Source: Sedimenticola hydrogenitrophicus (GTDB lineage Bacteria > Pseudomonadota > Gammaproteobacteria > Chromatiales > Chromatiaceae). From it: a stretch of 64,000 nucleotides of DNA. Each line of letters starts with the position of its first letter. Within the stretch, counting starts at the first letter, position 1. The stretch spans positions 1-64,000 of the forward strand of contig NZ_JAQGEI010000009.1 of the NCBI RefSeq assembly GCF_029017505.1, read 5' to 3'. Of the stretch, positions 62,032 to 64,000 are shown piece after piece. A program made the translations under genes and the position numbers. A model generated the notes under the pieces. That model had not been told where the DNA came from, ran no database searches, and worked only from the letters and a program-made list of their open reading frames with translations.

Positions 62032-63162
62032 TCAGGATTTCGCGAACAGGGAAAAAAGTACCGCGAGGAAGAAGTGGAGCAGACCGAGCAGGACCGGAAT
62101 CAGCCCCCAACCCTGGCCGGCCAGGATGAATAGGCCCCCGCTCAGAAACAGCGCCGCTCGCAGGGCGCTGTAGCGGCCGAGCCGCGCCCGCAGCACCTGC
62201 TCCCGTTCACGGTCGGCGGCGCCGGTGATCCACAGCGGCAGCAGATGCGTGGCCGCCCCGGTCACCAGCGGCAGCAGAAACAGCGGGATGAAGGCCTGGG
62301 TAGTGGCGGCGCCGGCGGGCGGGTCCAGTGCATGGAGTGCGCCGCTGAGCAGCAGGATCAACAGACCCAGGACGGCTCCGGCCAGCGAGATGGTGGCACC
62401 GTGGAGATGCCAGACCGCCTGCCGATGGGTGACCAGCAGGGAGTGCAGGAGCCGCCCCAGGGGGGGCAGCCACAACAGCAGCCCGAGCAGGGCAAGCGGT
62501 GGAGACCCGACCGAGCCGGCCGCGACCAGCAGGGTGCCGGCGGCCGCCCAGGGCCATTGGCGCATCAGCCAGGTGCCCGCCCCGGGGTCGGCATAGCCGC
62601 CGGTGGTGGGGAGCAGGACCCGCAGCGTGCCCAGGGCCGTCAGGCCGACAAAGCCCAGCAGGTTCAGGTGCAGGTGCAGGCGCCGGAAGGCGCTCCAGTA
62701 CTCCGGCAGCAGCTGGCCGGCGAGGATGGCGAGCAACCCCAGGATCAGCGCCAGCAGGGCCAGCTGATACCAGAGCAGTCCGGGATGGGGGCGACCCAGG
62801 GTCTGGCGTTTGCGCCGCTGCATCCAGAGGGAGAGCCAAAGCGCGGCCACCAGCCCGATCAGCGCGGCGAAGGGATAGAGGGAAAAGGAGAAAAACAGGC
62901 TGAAGCTGAGCAACAGTCCGGCACCGAGCGCCAGCAGGGCCGGGGCCAGGGCGAGGGGTTCCGCCGTCCGGGTGCGGGTCAGTACCGGCACGAAGTAGGT
63001 CATGGCGCCCATGATCAGCGGCATGATGCCCAGGGCGAAGACCAGGTGCAGCGGCGGCGCCGGGCGCAGCGGCAGCAGCTGCGGCAGTATCAGTCCGGAG
63101 AAGAATCCGGCCAGGGTGGTCAGCAGCAGAAAAATCAGCAGCGGATGCAGTTTCACCGTCAA
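62032..63162 (-). CDS. Polytopic membrane protein, heme-copper-oxidase subunit I/NnrS-like
   Basis: A 376-residue protein with about ten to twelve hydrophobic helices and almost no soluble part. FRRLHLHLNLLGFVGLTALG and AVWHLHGATISLAG carry histidines inside helices, which recalls heme-ligating proteins of the NnrS and COX1-like families. I cannot assign it firmly to either. It could bind heme and copper and act in nitric-oxide tolerance or cytochrome assembly. It stands alone, between bioA and metF. Confidence 0.6.
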   Translation of the reverse strand: MTVKLHPLLIFLLLTTLAGFFSGLILPQLLPLRPAPPLHLVFALGIMPLIMGAMTYFVPVLTRTRTAEPLALAPALLALGAGLLLSFSLFFSFSLYPFAALIGLVAALWLSLWMQRRKRQTLGRPHPGLLWYQLALLALILGLLAILAGQLLPEYWSAFRRLHLHLNLLGFVGLTALGTLRVLLPTTGGYADPGAGTWLMRQWPWAAAGTLLVAAGSVGSPPLALLGLLLWLPPLGRLLHSLLVTHRQAVWHLHGATISLAGAVLGLLILLLSGALHALDPPAGAATTQAFIPLFLLPLVTGAATHLLPLWITGAADREREQVLRARLGRYSALRAALFLSGGLFILAGQGWGLIPVLLGLLHFFLAVLFSLFAKS

Positions 63163-63226
63163 TCCTTAATATTTACCTGATCCTGATATCCACAAGGCTC
63201 AGTAAGGTTCGAATACCGGTATTAAA

Positions 63227-63380
63227 GCCGCGAATGAACGCAAATGAACGCGAATAATGTCATACCGTAAATATCTGACCGCCGATCTTTAAGGGGATCG
63301 ATTGTTTTCGGCAATAGATCCGCAAGCCGCGTGGTGGTTATCTTTATCCCTATTTGCGTCTATTCGCGTTCATTCGCGGC
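63227..63380. repeat. Long imperfect inverted repeat between NnrS-like gene and metF
   Basis: 30-bp arms 63227-63256 (GCCGCGAATGAACGCAAATG…) and 63351-63380 (…TCGCGTTCATTCGCGGC) pair with about four mismatches. The same 'aatgaacgcgaat' motif occurs near 58480 and 7400, so this is a family of extragenic repeats. Confidence 0.7.
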
Positions 63381-63404
63381 TTAATATTCATGCTGGGTTG
63401 TGGG

Positions 63405-64000
63405 TCATTCCGGCAGTCCGAGATTGTGCCAGATCTTCAGGGTGGCAGTGGATTGATTCATGGTGTAGAAGTGCAGGCCGGGCGCGCCGTGCTCCAGCAG
63501 CCGCTGGCACAGTTCACTGACCACCTCGATGCCGAAGGCGCGGATGCTCTCCACGTCGTCGGCGTAGGCCTCCAGCCGTTTGCGTATCCAGCGCGGTATC
63601 TCGGCGCCACAGGCATCGGAGAAACGGCTGAGACTGCTGAAGTTGGTGATCGGCATGATCCCCGGCACGATCGGGATAGCGATACCCATCTTTTCGCAGC
63701 TGTCGAGGAAGTGGCAATAGGCGTCGGCGTTGTAGAAGTACTGGGTGATGGCGGCGTCGGCGCCGGCCTCGACCTTTCGCTTGAAATTGTTCAGATCCGC
63801 CCGGGCGTTGGCGGCCTGGGGGTGGAACTCCGGGTAGGCGGCCACCTCGATATGGAAGTGGTCGCCGAACTCGCGGCGGATCAGCGCGACCAGTTCATTG
63901 GCGTGGTTGAGCTCGCCGCGGCCGCCCGGCCCGGCGCCGGAGGGCAGATCGCCGCGCAGCGCCACCAGCCGGTGGATGCCCTGGTCTTTATAGCGCTTGA
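63405..64000 (-). CDS. metF: 5,10-methylenetetrahydrofolate reductase (3' part)
   Basis: The C-terminal 198 codons of MetF; the start lies beyond the window end. The enzyme reduces methylene-THF to methyl-THF for methionine synthesis. LVALRGDLPSG, AAYPEFHPQA, AGADAAITQYFY and VPGIMPITNFSSL are family landmarks. The C-terminus FYTMNQSTATLKIWHNLGL is normal. Confidence 0.95.
   Translation of the reverse strand, partial: KRYKDQGIHRLVALRGDLPSGAGPGGRGELNHANELVALIRREFGDHFHIEVAAYPEFHPQAANARADLNNFKRKVEAGADAAITQYFYNADAYCHFLDSCEKMGIAIPIVPGIMPITNFSSLSRFSDACGAEIPRWIRKRLEAYADDVESIRAFGIEVVSELCQRLLEHGAPGLHFYTMNQSTATLKIWHNLGLPE

Overview
The window is a chromosomal stretch of a GC-rich gammaproteobacterium. 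Gene families and gene order point to the Pseudomonas/Chromatiales side of the class. From about 33.3 kb to the end the order yggU-yggT-proC-yggS / pilT-pilU / pyrC'-pyrB-pyrR-ruvX-algH-tonB-gshB / pilG-pilH-pilI-pilJ-chpA-cheW / rsmE-bioA / metF closely follows a block I know from Pseudomonas aeruginosa. The lpt-rpoN-ptsN-rapZ cluster is the usual one of the class. No rRNA or tRNA gene and no CRISPR array was seen. I cannot name the species.

Layout. 1-2.1 kb is an accessory patch made of two 636-bp REP-associated tyrosine transposase (RAYT) units, two degraded RAYT fragments, a truncated VOC-family gene and one intact small unknown gene. 2.1-2.8 kb holds an overlapping pair of unknown genes, one of them membrane-bound. 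3.0-7.1 kb carries mobA-fdhD (molybdoenzyme maturation), a divergent YfhL-type ferredoxin, gamma-glutamyltranspeptidase and a small cysteine-rich protein. 7.4-12.1 kb, minus strand, holds a Gld-like ABC export system with a DUF4340 protein, followed by mutM. 12.2-15.6 kb has a 55-residue ORF and a large membrane GGDEF-EAL protein. 15.8-18.0 kb carries slyD-like, GNAT, DUF924 and ppnP genes.

18.1-30.0 kb is one long minus-strand block: yrbG-kdsD-kdsC-lptC-lptA-lptB-rpoN-hpf-ptsN-rapZ-ptsH-ptsI-mgtE. It links Kdo synthesis and LPS transport with sigma-54 and a phosphotransferase relay without sugar permeases. 30.4-35.8 kb has a small zinc-ribbon protein, a DUF4426 protein, a dynamin-like GTPase and yggU-yggT-proC-yggS. 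36.0-38.2 kb encodes the type IV pilus retraction motors PilT and PilU. 38.5-46.6 kb is the pyrimidine/glutathione cluster, including a PyrK-like flavoprotein, a probably catalytically dead dihydroorotase (PyrC'), tonB and apbE. 46.8-48.1 kb holds two exported proteins, one a rhodanese. 48.4-58.4 kb is the Chp chemosensory system that controls pilus motors. ttcA, rsmE, bioA, a polytopic membrane protein and the 3' part of metF close the window.

The most unusual signal lies between the genes. Several short non-autonomous palindromic elements (MITE-like) sit inside operons with their ends forming parts of genes. One 264-bp element supplies the stop codon of pyrC' and the Shine-Dalgarno of the PyrK-like gene. 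A 95%-identical copy in opposite orientation supplies the Shine-Dalgarno of pilG. A related 170-bp element supplies the stop codon of lptC and adds about 57 in-frame codons before the signal peptide of LptA. A 241-bp element near bioA still shows a 7-bp target duplication. The pilT start region is a 22-bp tandem duplication that creates an overlapping decoy start.
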